A stretch of DNA of 64,000 nucleotides. Origin: JAFGPS01 sp964628465. Lineage in GTDB: Bacteria > Planctomycetota > Phycisphaerae > Sedimentisphaerales > Anaerobacaceae. Positions 8,817-18,247 of the stretch are shown here, piece after piece. The notes beneath the pieces were generated by a model that was not told the DNA's origin, ran no database searches, and was given only the letters and a program-made list of their open reading frames with translations. A program made the translations under genes and the position numbers. Positions within the stretch are counted from its first letter, which is position 1. Every line of letters begins with the position of its first letter. Location: the NCBI GenBank assembly GCA_964628465.1, contig CAZVOA010000008.1, forward strand, positions 45,714 through 109,713. Reading direction: 5' to 3'.

Positions 8817-10799
8817 CTAAATCCTTACTTTTGAATTATATACCAACCATTCGAGACAGGCAAGCAGTAAAGCAAGCCCGACAAGGTATGGCCATAAAGG
8901 TATATTCGCTTTGCTTAACATTGTTTCCTGTGCCGCGACTTTTTGCGAGTTTGACAATTCAAGTTCCTTAACCGGTTTGATATTACTTTCTGATGAATCC
9001 AGAAGATTAACCACATAAGACAATGGCTTACTGTCTGAAATATTCAAGTTATACTGGCCGACATAGCTTGTCTCAGCAAAACGAATAATGCCGCTCGGAT
9101 TGGCTTGTAAAACTTTTGTTTCTTTATTCGGCATAGTGACTTTTGCTTCCGTCCCGGGGACAAGACCTTCAATTACTATCGGCTCCCCGACTTTCATTTC
9201 ATTTTTCTGCTGCTGGGAAACCTGCATTCCAAGATAGCTTGTCGCATTATAACAAAACAATACAAAACTCGGCTCAAATGGCCAGTTTGTTTCGAGAATG
9301 TCAAATCCCACCAAAAGGAAAACACTCCCTTTTCTCTCGACAATAGCCATCGCCGGTGTTTCACTGAATTCAGCAATCGCGGCAGCCTCACGCGGTAAAT
9401 CCATTTTATAACATTTCGCCGCAAAAAGATTTGACAGGTTAACATAATTCAATACAGGATGCTTCTGTCTCCAGTCAATAATAACCTGATTTTCAAGTTG
9501 TCCGGGGACATTTACATCTATGCCGCCCGGAGGCTGACCGAAAACAATATACCGCCCTTTTGGCAGATGATCGTTTATATGGTTATCGAGTACGATAACA
9601 TCGTAGGGATTTTCAATACTCAAAGCAGCCTGATCAAGTTTATCGAATTCCGCAGGTGACTGAATTTCAAGTTTGGCAAGAGGACACGCTTTCAATGCGG
9701 ATTCAATTGCCGGATTATTTGAAGTTACGAGTAAAACAGAAAGCTTTTTCGGGGGTGAAATGATTGACCATGCCGAGTTATCGCAATCTAAAGAGTCATC
9801 AGAAAGAAGTTTTATTTCGAGCGTACCCGGTTCTACCTGTGAAAGAGAAAAATTCACCGATACCTTACCCGGCTCTTCTTTTTTAGTATCATTATTTACA
9901 CTCGTTGCCGGTACAGAAACCGACCTGATTGATTTTACATTATTATTTATGCTGAGCTGTAAATCCGCGTCAAGCATCTTATCGCCAAAATTTGAAACCG
10001 ATACAAATACTTCCAGCTCTTCAGGATTTTCATATGACCTTAAAGCCTGCATCGCGGTTATTCCTGTATTTTGAGTTGAATCTTTTCCTATTGAATGATA
10101 AGTTATTTCATTATTTCCTACTGTCAGCTCTGTCAAATCAGTAATTTTACCATCGCTGAACAGTTCCAGTTTGGCAGGTTCTTCCTGGTTCATATAGTCG
10201 GCTTCGCCCGTAGGTGATTGCGAAAACGCGCGCGCGACTATAATTGCTTCGGATAAAAGTGATTTCCCATGTCCCGAAGAAATTGATTCTATCGCCTGAA
10301 TCAACTGTCCCTTGTTTGATGTGAAATTACACATTACCTTGGCATGTTCATCAAAAGCTATTATCATCGTCTGGTCACTGTCATCTTTCAATGAAAGAAC
10401 TGCTTTTTGCCGCATGGATTCGACAAATATTTTAGCCTGCTCTTTGGCCGTATCGAGCCTTGTCTTTTTGCCTGACGAATCATCAATTGTATTCATGCTC
10501 GCGGAACGGTCTATCAATATGACGTGCCTCCGTCCTGAACTTTGTCTCAAGGATAAAATCGGCCAGGCTATCGCGAATAATATCGCGAATAACATTAATA
10601 ACTGAATAAGCAATAAAATATTATGCCTAAGTTTCTGGAACGGAGCGTTTACCTGCATATCGCGGATAGCTCGCTGCCAGAGCAAAGTGCTGGAAATGAT
10701 TTGCTCATGACGCTTTAATTTCAGAAAATACAGCAATAGCAAAATCGGCACGCTTATCAGAGCGGCTATAAGTGCTGTAAATGGTGTCAGCCATTGCAT
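8817..10799 (-). CDS. BatA-like protein with von Willebrand factor A domain (660 aa)
   Basis: Membrane-anchored VWA protein. The N-terminus has the BatA/aerotolerance-regulator layout: one membrane segment (about 6-25), an LKRHEQIISSTLLWQRAI linker, and a second segment (about 62-84). A VWA domain follows with MIDAS motif DRSASM near residue 97. A long extracytoplasmic Ig-like region comes next, and the protein ends in a membrane helix and a short basic tail (WLVYNSKVRI). VWA proteins of this type work with MoxR ATPases and DUF58 proteins, whose genes lie directly upstream. An AAGGG site precedes the ATG. The gap to DUF58 is 24 bases and to the next gene 29 bases. Confidence 0.88.
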   Translation of the reverse strand: MQWLTPFTALIAALISVPILLLLYFLKLKRHEQIISSTLLWQRAIRDMQVNAPFQKLRHNILLLIQLLMLFAILFAIAWPILSLRQSSGRRHVILIDRSASMNTIDDSSGKKTRLDTAKEQAKIFVESMRQKAVLSLKDDSDQTMIIAFDEHAKVMCNFTSNKGQLIQAIESISSGHGKSLLSEAIIVARAFSQSPTGEADYMNQEEPAKLELFSDGKITDLTELTVGNNEITYHSIGKDSTQNTGITAMQALRSYENPEELEVFVSVSNFGDKMLDADLQLSINNNVKSIRSVSVPATSVNNDTKKEEPGKVSVNFSLSQVEPGTLEIKLLSDDSLDCDNSAWSIISPPKKLSVLLVTSNNPAIESALKACPLAKLEIQSPAEFDKLDQAALSIENPYDVIVLDNHINDHLPKGRYIVFGQPPGGIDVNVPGQLENQVIIDWRQKHPVLNYVNLSNLFAAKCYKMDLPREAAAIAEFSETPAMAIVERKGSVFLLVGFDILETNWPFEPSFVLFCYNATSYLGMQVSQQQKNEMKVGEPIVIEGLVPGTEAKVTMPNKETKVLQANPSGIIRFAETSYVGQYNLNISDSKPLSYVVNLLDSSESNIKPVKELELSNSQKVAAQETMLSKANIPLWPYLVGLALLLACLEWLVYNSKVRI

Positions 10800-10823
10800 A
10801 ATTCGTTTTCCCTTTTATGTTTG

Positions 10824-11735
10824 TCAACGCAGTAACTGGATTCTGCGCAGATAGTTCAATACGAGAGTTTCAACTGAATCCGAAGACTTCGTAAGTACAT
10901 AAGCAGCTCCCCTGCGGGTACAAAAATCCTTCAACTCGTTACAATAAGCATTCAACGTTTTTTTATAGTATTTCAATAACGCCCCTGAAACGGTAATCTC
11001 AGCTATGTCGGCATCTTCGCTGTCTATCAATTTTAATTCGCCTGTTATATCTGGTGACAGTTCCTTCGGCGAAAGTACCTGGATAACATAAAGATCATAA
11101 TTCTGCCCAATGAGGCGGCGCAAACCTGAGTCGTAGCCTTCCTTAAAAAGGAAATCGCTCAAAACTATCGTAATGCCGGAACCGATTCGCCCGGAGACAA
11201 GCTGTTTGCATGATTTTTCAAAATGTGATAAGCCGTCACTTTCCGCGCTTATGAGATAATCCGCCATTTGATGAAGATAGTTTCGTCCCCTCATATTGGC
11301 GAGCTGTCCCTCGATACCGTCGGCGAAGAAACTTATCGTCACCCTGTTATTATTTACAAGACTTACATAACCAAGAGCCGCGGTCATTTTTTTTATGAAA
11401 AGAGCTTTGGACGGCTCGCCGAAATTCATAGATGAACTGAGGTCTGCGACGATATGCACTGTAATGTCCTGTTCCTCCATAAACAGTTTCAGGAACAACT
11501 GTTCCAAACGTCCGTAAATGTTCCAGTCAACAAATCTGAGGTCATCACCGGCTACATATGGTCTATGGTCAGCGAATTCCACGCTCTGCCCTCTGCGTTT
11601 TGTGCGGCGTTCGCCGTGCAGTTTTCCCTGTAATATCTTCCGGCTCATTACATCGAGCGAATCCAGTCTCGCCATAAATTTCGGGTCAAGCAGGTCGGTA
11701 AGACGTTTTTTAGTTGTTGATGTTTTATGGTACAT
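10824..11735 (-). CDS. DUF58 domain protein (303 aa)
   Basis: Cytoplasmic DUF58 protein with the family hallmark VEFADHRPYVAGDDLRFVDW near residues 50-70 and a VWA-like metal site DLSSSM near 96. It almost certainly works with the MoxR ATPase, whose gene it overlaps by 11 bases (11725-11735), and with the BatA-like VWA protein downstream. The overlap implies translational coupling and roughly equal synthesis. Length and order (moxR, DUF58, batA) are typical of the conserved triad. The substrate is not known for most such systems. Confidence 0.92.
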   Translation of the reverse strand: MYHKTSTTKKRLTDLLDPKFMARLDSLDVMSRKILQGKLHGERRTKRRGQSVEFADHRPYVAGDDLRFVDWNIYGRLEQLFLKLFMEEQDITVHIVADLSSSMNFGEPSKALFIKKMTAALGYVSLVNNNRVTISFFADGIEGQLANMRGRNYLHQMADYLISAESDGLSHFEKSCKQLVSGRIGSGITIVLSDFLFKEGYDSGLRRLIGQNYDLYVIQVLSPKELSPDITGELKLIDSEDADIAEITVSGALLKYYKKTLNAYCNELKDFCTRRGAAYVLTKSSDSVETLVLNYLRRIQLLR

Positions 11736-12750
11736 TTAATTGCTGTTCCATTGTTGTTGGTGTATTTTCAAGTATCTGCGCAAGCACTTCATCTGTTGTA
11801 ATTCCTTCCGCCTGGCCCTCGAAATTAAGCAGAACACGATGCCGCAAAGTAGGCAGCACGGATTCCGAAATGTCACCGAAACTCACATGATAACGTTCGT
11901 CGAGCAATGCTCTAACCTTGGCAGAAAGTACAATTGCCTGAACACCTCGCGGCGAAGAACCGAAACGAATATACTTGTTTGTCACATCCGCAGCGAATTC
12001 TCCCTGTGGATGCGTTGCCAAAACCAGACGAATCGCGTAATCCTGTACATGTTCCGCTATTACAACTCTTCTTACAAGTTCCTGCGCTTTAATTATTTCT
12101 TCCTTGCCAATAATATTTTGCGCCCTCTCATTATGCTGTGTAGTTGTTCTGTTGATAATCTCGCCAAGTTCCTTACGATTGCTGTACGGCACAATGACTT
12201 TGAAGAAAAACCTGTCAAGCTGCGCTTCAGGCAATGGATATGTCCCTTCCTGCTCTATCGGGTTCTGTGTCGCGAGAACAATAAAAGGCTCCGGCAGCTT
12301 GCGAACTCGTCCGCCGCTTGTGACGGAATGTTCCTGCATTGCTTCGAGCATAGCGGACTGGGTTTTTGGAGTTGCGCGGTTAATTTCATCAGCAAGAATA
12401 ATCTGCCCGAAAATAGGACCGGGCTGGAACTCAAAACTTCGCCTGCCGCTCGTTGAGTCTTCCATAACCATATTAGTTCCGATTATATCAGCGGGCATAA
12501 GGTCTGGAGTGAATTGAATGCGCCTGAATTCAAGGGAGAAAACGTCACTCAATGTTCTTACGAGCAGAGTTTTGCCAAGACCGGGAACACTTTCAAGCAG
12601 GACGTGACCGCCGCAGAAAATACTTATAAGAACATTATCAACGATTGATTCATGACCTACGATGATTTTGCCGATTTCCTTTCTGAGCGAATCGAACATT
12701 TTTCGGAAGTCTTTGCATTGTTCTTCAACTATTTTATCATCTTTCGACAT
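11725..12750 (-). CDS. MoxR family AAA+ ATPase (341 aa)
   Basis: Chaperone-like AAA+ ATPase. Walker A is VPGLGKT at 55-61. Walker B and the following segment read ILADEINRATPKTQSAML near residues 116-133, then ATQNPIEQEGTYPLPEAQLD, the diagnostic MoxR sensor region. A ribosome site AGGAG lies 9 bases before the ATG. The gene heads the moxR-DUF58-batA triad and follows the large VWA gene by 29 bases. MoxR proteins are thought to help VWA-containing or membrane complexes mature; here the adjacent ABC-2 exporter and VWA proteins are plausible clients. Confidence 0.95.
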   Translation of the reverse strand: MSKDDKIVEEQCKDFRKMFDSLRKEIGKIIVGHESIVDNVLISIFCGGHVLLESVPGLGKTLLVRTLSDVFSLEFRRIQFTPDLMPADIIGTNMVMEDSTSGRRSFEFQPGPIFGQIILADEINRATPKTQSAMLEAMQEHSVTSGGRVRKLPEPFIVLATQNPIEQEGTYPLPEAQLDRFFFKVIVPYSNRKELGEIINRTTTQHNERAQNIIGKEEIIKAQELVRRVVIAEHVQDYAIRLVLATHPQGEFAADVTNKYIRFGSSPRGVQAIVLSAKVRALLDERYHVSFGDISESVLPTLRHRVLLNFEGQAEGITTDEVLAQILENTPTTMEQQLNVP

Positions 12751-12779
12751 TTTATTTATCTCCTAAGAATCTTTTATCA

Positions 12780-15725
12780 TCAATTCTGATTATCATTTCG
12801 CTGTTCTCCCGACTTTTTCTTGGCCTTTAAAAGCCTCTGGATATGTGATGCGTCTTCCTCTTTTGCCTTTTTATCAGGTTTAGGTTCTTCTTTCTTAACT
12901 TCAGGTTTTTTATCCTGAACTTTTGATATAGGCAAATCACCTTTATATTTCTCATCAGGGACATATTTTCTTGAAGCGGCCGCGTCTTTTGAACGTATCT
13001 TAAACTGGTCATGAACCTGTTTTCTTGTTATTTTTAATTTATCAAGAGTTGTTTCCGTTTTTTGCTTTTTCTTTATGAAAAGAACCTGTAACATTCTTCG
13101 TGACATCGCCTTGAAATCAAAAGCAAGTCTGCGAACGGCGACATCAAGAAGAAACAGGGCGAGCCAGATAAGCATTAAAGGGCGAATCAGAGGTAATTGA
13201 GTTTCAGGGAATTTCAATCCAGTATAATCAAACAGGTTCGCCTGATTTGGATCAGAACTTAACATCCGGCCGTTAGTCATTTCGCTCACCTGTGCCAGTA
13301 ATGGCATATTATCAGAAAGGTCGCTAAATTCAGGAGCAAATGGAATTGTAACCGCGGTATCGGTTATATATACCTTATCAGGTTCACCGATTTTTTTGTA
13401 TCTCATATTTACAATATAGCTTCCGGAACCTTTTGCGTCGAAAGTCGCGCTGTACTGGCCGGGGCCAACCTGAACAAGCTCGATGTCATCAACTTCAACA
13501 TCAGGCGATATTACACGACCATCGATATCTGAGAATTGAATAAATTTTCCCTGGTCATCTATTGCTTCCACATTTACAGTGACTTTTTTATCCTGAACGT
13601 CTGTTGTAATTTCACAATCTGACGATTGGGAAGGTTTCCCAGCCCATCGTACAACCTGTTCCCAGAAAGTTTCGAAATTGCTCCAGCCGAGCCAGTTCCC
13701 GGCCCATCTGCTGTCAATCGAAGATGTAAACGCGGCACATCTGCCCATGCCGGACTGGCAGATTGCGAGTATTGGATCATTTTCCTGGCTATTTAGAATA
13801 ATCTGGTTTAAGCCACCTTTGGGGCCTGTAATTATATAACCGTCGAGATCAGGATAATTAGCAGACAAACCTTTTGTTATTTCACTGAGCGAGTAAACCA
13901 GTTGCGGCGTAAAAGTATGCTCATTTATCAGATTCCTTCTTACAACCATCGCTTCTTTAATAAATATTTGCGGTAATTCATTTGGATTCTTGACATCATA
14001 AGCCTGACCGCCGGTAGCGTCTGCAACCCGCTTTAATCGCAAAAAGTCGCTTTGCTGATGTGGAAATATTCCAACTGTGCTTACGGTAATTCCTGATTCT
14101 ACACAAGACTTCAAAAGCGCATCTGAAGGGTCCTGAGGGTCACCATCCGTTATTACAATAACATGTTTTTGAGCGGCGTCACATTTTTTGAGTTCGTTAT
14201 AAGCCTGCTGCAAATGATTATGAAGGCTCGGCATATCTCCCATTTGCATCAGGTTGATAGAGGCAAGGACCTCAGATTTGTCCCCTACTTCTGATAATGG
14301 GTACACCCATTCGTCAAGACCGGCTCCCTGCCAGTTATACGCGAGAATACCTACCAAATCCAAGCGGCTTAATGTTTGAACCGCCGAGGATGCAACGAGC
14401 TTGCCCCAGTAATTCCCCTGCGGCATCTCACACGCATGCATAATCAGTACCAGGGCGCCTTTGGGTAATTGTTTTTTTTGCGGCGGGTCTAAATCTACCG
14501 GTAAAATCTCTGCTACCGGTGAACCAATCCAGCCACCTGCTCCGAAAGAACTCGGTCCACCAGTCATTACCAGCCCGCCGCCAAGATCATTAACATAACT
14601 GCAAATTATTTCCTGCTGCGCGAATGTAAAATTACCGCAATCAGTATTTACCAGAATAACAGCATCAGTATCCATAAGTTTCGACAGACTATCAGGAAAT
14701 TCGGAAGCCATCATGTGCCGTGCGTCAATATTCGATTCTTCGAGAGCTTTCAACATAGACAGAGAGGATTGACCGTCAGTATCAACAACCAGAACATGAC
14801 CGGGACCGGTTACGGTAGTAATGGAACTGGCTATATTATTTTGAACAATTTTATCCTGTGTATTGTCATCGGGAATATAAATCGCCTCGAATTCATGTAT
14901 GCCGCTTGTTCCAACTGGCACAGATACAGAGACAACATTTGTCCCCGGCTCTAATTCTACAGGTAAAGTCACATCTTCAGAATCCGGAACAAGGTCAATC
15001 TGTTTATCATTTAAGTTTAACTGTAATTTACCTTTGGAACGGGAAGTACTGCTAAGAATAAACCGCAGAGAAACTGTCTGGTTGCTTCTTGCCTTCGATG
15101 GGGCTACCAATCGTTTGAAAACAACTTCATTTTTATATTGATATTGTATCGGGAGAATATCAATCGGTATGTTATTAGCCGCTGCGGTCAGTGCCGCCGC
15201 TTTCAAATCTCCCGCGGTTTCATTACCTTCTGTAACGAGCAATATCCTTACCGCTGTATTTGGCGGCGCAATCGCCAATGCCATTTCAATACCGGCTTCT
15301 AATTTCGTTTGCCCCCCATTCAGTGTCGTATTTCTTTGTTTAAGATCAACACCTGTTGTCGGTAATTTTGAAATACTGGCTGCTTCAGCGATATCAACAA
15401 CCGCCACCTGATTAGGCTGAATACTGTCCCCTAAAGCATTCGCTAAATATTCGAGACTTTTTTCCTGGAGTTCCTGCGAAATTGACTGGCTGCGGTCAAG
15501 AACGATAATTACAGTCAGATTTTTACTTTTGCGTGTTAAATTGGGACGTGCAAGCAATATTACCAGTAATAGAACAACAATGCATCGCAGGATAATGGCG
15601 CACCAGCGTCTAATTGGGCTTAAGCTGTTAAGATTTCGCATTGCCATTACAACTATCGGCACTAATAAGATAGAGCCTAATAACCACCACGGCTGACCGA
15701 AATAAAAACCATAATTATACATCAT
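12780..15725 (-). CDS. Large VWA/GATase-like membrane protein (981 aa)
   Basis: The protein opens with two membrane segments (about 12-30 and 42-60). A first VWA domain has motif DRSQS near residue 75. A class-I-glutamine-amidotransferase-like fold follows (VLVVDTDGQSS..., then CSYVNDLGGGLVMTGGPSSF near 370-400), then a second VWA-like stretch (KHVIVITDGDPQDPSDALL near 525). A final membrane segment lies near 870, and the C-terminal tail of about 80 residues is very rich in Lys and Glu. The catalytic Cys-His-Glu triad of true amidotransferases is not evident, so the fold is probably structural. Its ATG overlaps the stop of the preceding permease-NHL gene as ATGA. The family is typical of planctomycete MoxR clusters. 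Confidence 0.85.
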   Translation of the reverse strand: MMYNYGFYFGQPWWLLGSILLVPIVVMAMRNLNSLSPIRRWCAIILRCIVVLLLVILLARPNLTRKSKNLTVIIVLDRSQSISQELQEKSLEYLANALGDSIQPNQVAVVDIAEAASISKLPTTGVDLKQRNTTLNGGQTKLEAGIEMALAIAPPNTAVRILLVTEGNETAGDLKAAALTAAANNIPIDILPIQYQYKNEVVFKRLVAPSKARSNQTVSLRFILSSTSRSKGKLQLNLNDKQIDLVPDSEDVTLPVELEPGTNVVSVSVPVGTSGIHEFEAIYIPDDNTQDKIVQNNIASSITTVTGPGHVLVVDTDGQSSLSMLKALEESNIDARHMMASEFPDSLSKLMDTDAVILVNTDCGNFTFAQQEIICSYVNDLGGGLVMTGGPSSFGAGGWIGSPVAEILPVDLDPPQKKQLPKGALVLIMHACEMPQGNYWGKLVASSAVQTLSRLDLVGILAYNWQGAGLDEWVYPLSEVGDKSEVLASINLMQMGDMPSLHNHLQQAYNELKKCDAAQKHVIVITDGDPQDPSDALLKSCVESGITVSTVGIFPHQQSDFLRLKRVADATGGQAYDVKNPNELPQIFIKEAMVVRRNLINEHTFTPQLVYSLSEITKGLSANYPDLDGYIITGPKGGLNQIILNSQENDPILAICQSGMGRCAAFTSSIDSRWAGNWLGWSNFETFWEQVVRWAGKPSQSSDCEITTDVQDKKVTVNVEAIDDQGKFIQFSDIDGRVISPDVEVDDIELVQVGPGQYSATFDAKGSGSYIVNMRYKKIGEPDKVYITDTAVTIPFAPEFSDLSDNMPLLAQVSEMTNGRMLSSDPNQANLFDYTGLKFPETQLPLIRPLMLIWLALFLLDVAVRRLAFDFKAMSRRMLQVLFIKKKQKTETTLDKLKITRKQVHDQFKIRSKDAAASRKYVPDEKYKGDLPISKVQDKKPEVKKEEPKPDKKAKEEDASHIQRLLKAKKKSGEQRNDNQN

Positions 15726-18247
15726 AATTGCCAGGCCTGAATTTTGTTATTTCCAGAGTCAACTATATAAAGATTACTATTTTTATCCACGGCAACTCCC
15801 CATGGATATGCCAACTCACCTGTCTTACGTCCTGCTTTACCATATAATCCAACACTTTGTCCCGCCGGACTGAATAATTGTATCCTGTTATTGCCATTTT
15901 CGCAAACAACTAATGTGCCATTATCTAAAATATCCAAACCATAAGGATAACGAAGCTCTCCTGCTCCTGAACCTGCCGTGCCAAAATATCCTTTTAAGAC
16001 TCCGTTAAAATCGTAAACCGCTATTCTGTGATTACACGCGTCCGCCGCGTAAAGAATGCTTCGCGATTTATCCACGCATAAAGCGGAAGGTCTGGACAAC
16101 TGCCCTTCTCCAGTACCCGGACTGCCGAACGCATATAAAAAGTCACCCTGCTCATTAAAGACGTTAATTCTATCATTTCCCCCATATTCACTGACAAAGA
16201 TTCTTCCATCACCCGAAAATTCGACATCAGTAGGATAAATAAAACATCCATCATCAGTTCCAAACTTTCCCCATTGCCTGATTATTTCACCTTCAGGAGA
16301 TAAAACAATTACCCTGTAATAATGAGTATCCGCGACATATAGATTTCCATCAGGACCGAATGACATCCCGGTAGGTTTTCCAGATTCAACCTGGGGCATT
16401 TCAAATAAGTTTATAAATTTACCGGAAGATGAAAACTGCTGAATTCTTCCTGATTTATCAAGAACATAAACCGAGCCGTCATTTGAAATATCAATCGCTC
16501 TTGGATAGGTAAATTCCCCCGCTCCATGGCCGGATGTTCCAAATTCTTCGATTACTTTCGGTTCTTCTGTATATGAAAAATCATCATCGCATCCGGTTAG
16601 AGTAAATGCGCATATGCAGAAAATCAGAACATAAGTCATCCATCGCAGGCGTATTAATCTGAATAGCAAAATCAAAATGAAAGTTAATAGCGCAAAAACA
16701 CCGATTAGTATAAGACATGAAGCAATTACCTGCTGGTCACGCGCATAATGCATCTGATTAAGAAGCCGCTGAGCGAAATTCGGCACACCGGCGGGAAGCA
16801 ATATCATCGTCGCCGATATTTCGGTCATACTGAACATGCTGATTAAAATAAAACTTCCCAAGAGAAGAGGCCATACTTGCGGCAGATGAATATGCCTGAA
16901 AGTATGAAAATGCGACGCCCCATCTAATTGTGCCATTTCAGAAAGTATTTGTCTCTGCGAGTGACGAGTCAAAAATAATAGAATCAACGCAACCCCCGCA
17001 AAACGACACGCAAGCCCGATAGAAACTATGAACCAGCTTTCTCTGATTGAATTTGGTAAATGAAGTACGGCCATTATTCTGATGATTGAAACCGCGATAA
17101 TAGAAGCCGGAAGCAGCATTACAAGAAAAATTGTACTGCATATTACCAAAGGCATGATGTGAATTAGGCAATAAGACAATATTTGTTTAAATACATTGTC
17201 GTTATCTCTATAACTATGTTTTGTCTTTCCAAGTGAATATGCGTTATAAGCAATAAGATAAGCAAGTCCTGCCGCAAGTAATGATGTCACTAACGACCAT
17301 GTTATATCATCGAAATGTAAAATCAAAAACTGCTGAAACGGCACAATATCCGATGCATTGTAAATAAGAAGAGCAACTGGTATCAAAAGGGAAATTCCGA
17401 ATAATAATAAAAGTACTGCCCAACTCCATCTCTGGGATTTGCTTTCAATAGATTCCGCTTCATTTGTTGATAATGCCCAGCTTCGAGAACTTTTACTTAA
17501 AATAATCGCGAGAATCAAAGCCATTACCGCAATCGGCCATGAAGCTCTGGCAACAGCCGCTTCACCACCGCGACCTGTTAAATCATAAAGAACAGCCAAT
17601 TCCGTCCCAATCGTTTTTATACCCGCTAAATGAAAAGTTGTAAATTCGGAAAGAGATAAAACAAAACATACACTAAACGCAAGTAATATTGGCTTTATAA
17701 GCAAAGGTAATGTCACATTCTTAAATATCCCTAATTTATTTGAGTCGAGAGAAGCGCTGTCCCAAATCTGGCGGTCGATATTTTTCCATCCCTGCCCCAG
17801 TAACAAAGCGGCTAAGGGCCAGTACCACATTACTAAAACCGCTGTTGTACTGAATGTCCCTATGAATTTCGCGACTTCGGTTTTGTCGGATAAATATACG
17901 CCCAGCGAAGTGGTCGGACTCAGCAAAAGCCACCACGCGTAATACAACATATAACGCGGCAAAACAAGAGGCATCAACAAAAACAAAAGCAATAAATCCT
18001 TATGAGCCGAACATGTTCCAAACAATTTACCCGGAATCCATCCTAACAAAATTGCCATAACCGCGATAATTGCTGATAAAAACAGTGAGTTTAAAAGCGA
18101 AGAATATATATCAATACTGACATCTGATTTAGCATCAGTAGTTAATACCGATATAAAAAGTACCAGCAGTGGAAGCAGAATCACGACAGTCCATACTGAT
18201 ATGGATACCGCTCTTGTCACTTTTATAAATATACTTTCATTTTTCAA
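15722..18247 (-). CDS. Fused ABC permease (Fe3+/thiamine type) and NHL-repeat beta-propeller (841 aa)
   Basis: Residues 1-535 form a double-length binding-protein-dependent permease of the FbpB/ThiP type, with about twelve membrane segments and an EAA-like loop in each half (WDSASLDSNKLGIFKNVTLP near 170; AQLDGASHFHTFRHIHLPQV near 445). Residue 537 is a Met that begins a textbook lipoprotein signal, MTYVLIFCICAFTLTGC, with the lipobox Cys at 553. After that come about six NHL repeats (567-841; for example YPRAIDISNDGSVYVLD). The two parts look like separate genes joined in frame. The start codon is TTG at 18247, overlapping the binding-protein gene by 11 bases. No ATPase of the matching type is encoded nearby. 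Confidence 0.85.
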   Translation of the reverse strand: MKNESIFIKVTRAVSISVWTVVILLPLLVLFISVLTTDAKSDVSIDIYSSLLNSLFLSAIIAVMAILLGWIPGKLFGTCSAHKDLLLLFLLMPLVLPRYMLYYAWWLLLSPTTSLGVYLSDKTEVAKFIGTFSTTAVLVMWYWPLAALLLGQGWKNIDRQIWDSASLDSNKLGIFKNVTLPLLIKPILLAFSVCFVLSLSEFTTFHLAGIKTIGTELAVLYDLTGRGGEAAVARASWPIAVMALILAIILSKSSRSWALSTNEAESIESKSQRWSWAVLLLLFGISLLIPVALLIYNASDIVPFQQFLILHFDDITWSLVTSLLAAGLAYLIAYNAYSLGKTKHSYRDNDNVFKQILSYCLIHIMPLVICSTIFLVMLLPASIIAVSIIRIMAVLHLPNSIRESWFIVSIGLACRFAGVALILLFLTRHSQRQILSEMAQLDGASHFHTFRHIHLPQVWPLLLGSFILISMFSMTEISATMILLPAGVPNFAQRLLNQMHYARDQQVIASCLILIGVFALLTFILILLFRLIRLRWMTYVLIFCICAFTLTGCDDDFSYTEEPKVIEEFGTSGHGAGEFTYPRAIDISNDGSVYVLDKSGRIQQFSSSGKFINLFEMPQVESGKPTGMSFGPDGNLYVADTHYYRVIVLSPEGEIIRQWGKFGTDDGCFIYPTDVEFSGDGRIFVSEYGGNDRINVFNEQGDFLYAFGSPGTGEGQLSRPSALCVDKSRSILYAADACNHRIAVYDFNGVLKGYFGTAGSGAGELRYPYGLDILDNGTLVVCENGNNRIQLFSPAGQSVGLYGKAGRKTGELAYPWGVAVDKNSNLYIVDSGNNKIQAWQL

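Noticed and set aside
11740..12517. Long plus-strand frames opposite moxR and the end of the DUF58 gene
   Set aside because: MoxR motifs are unmistakable on the minus strand and the opposing frames lack starts with ribosome sites.
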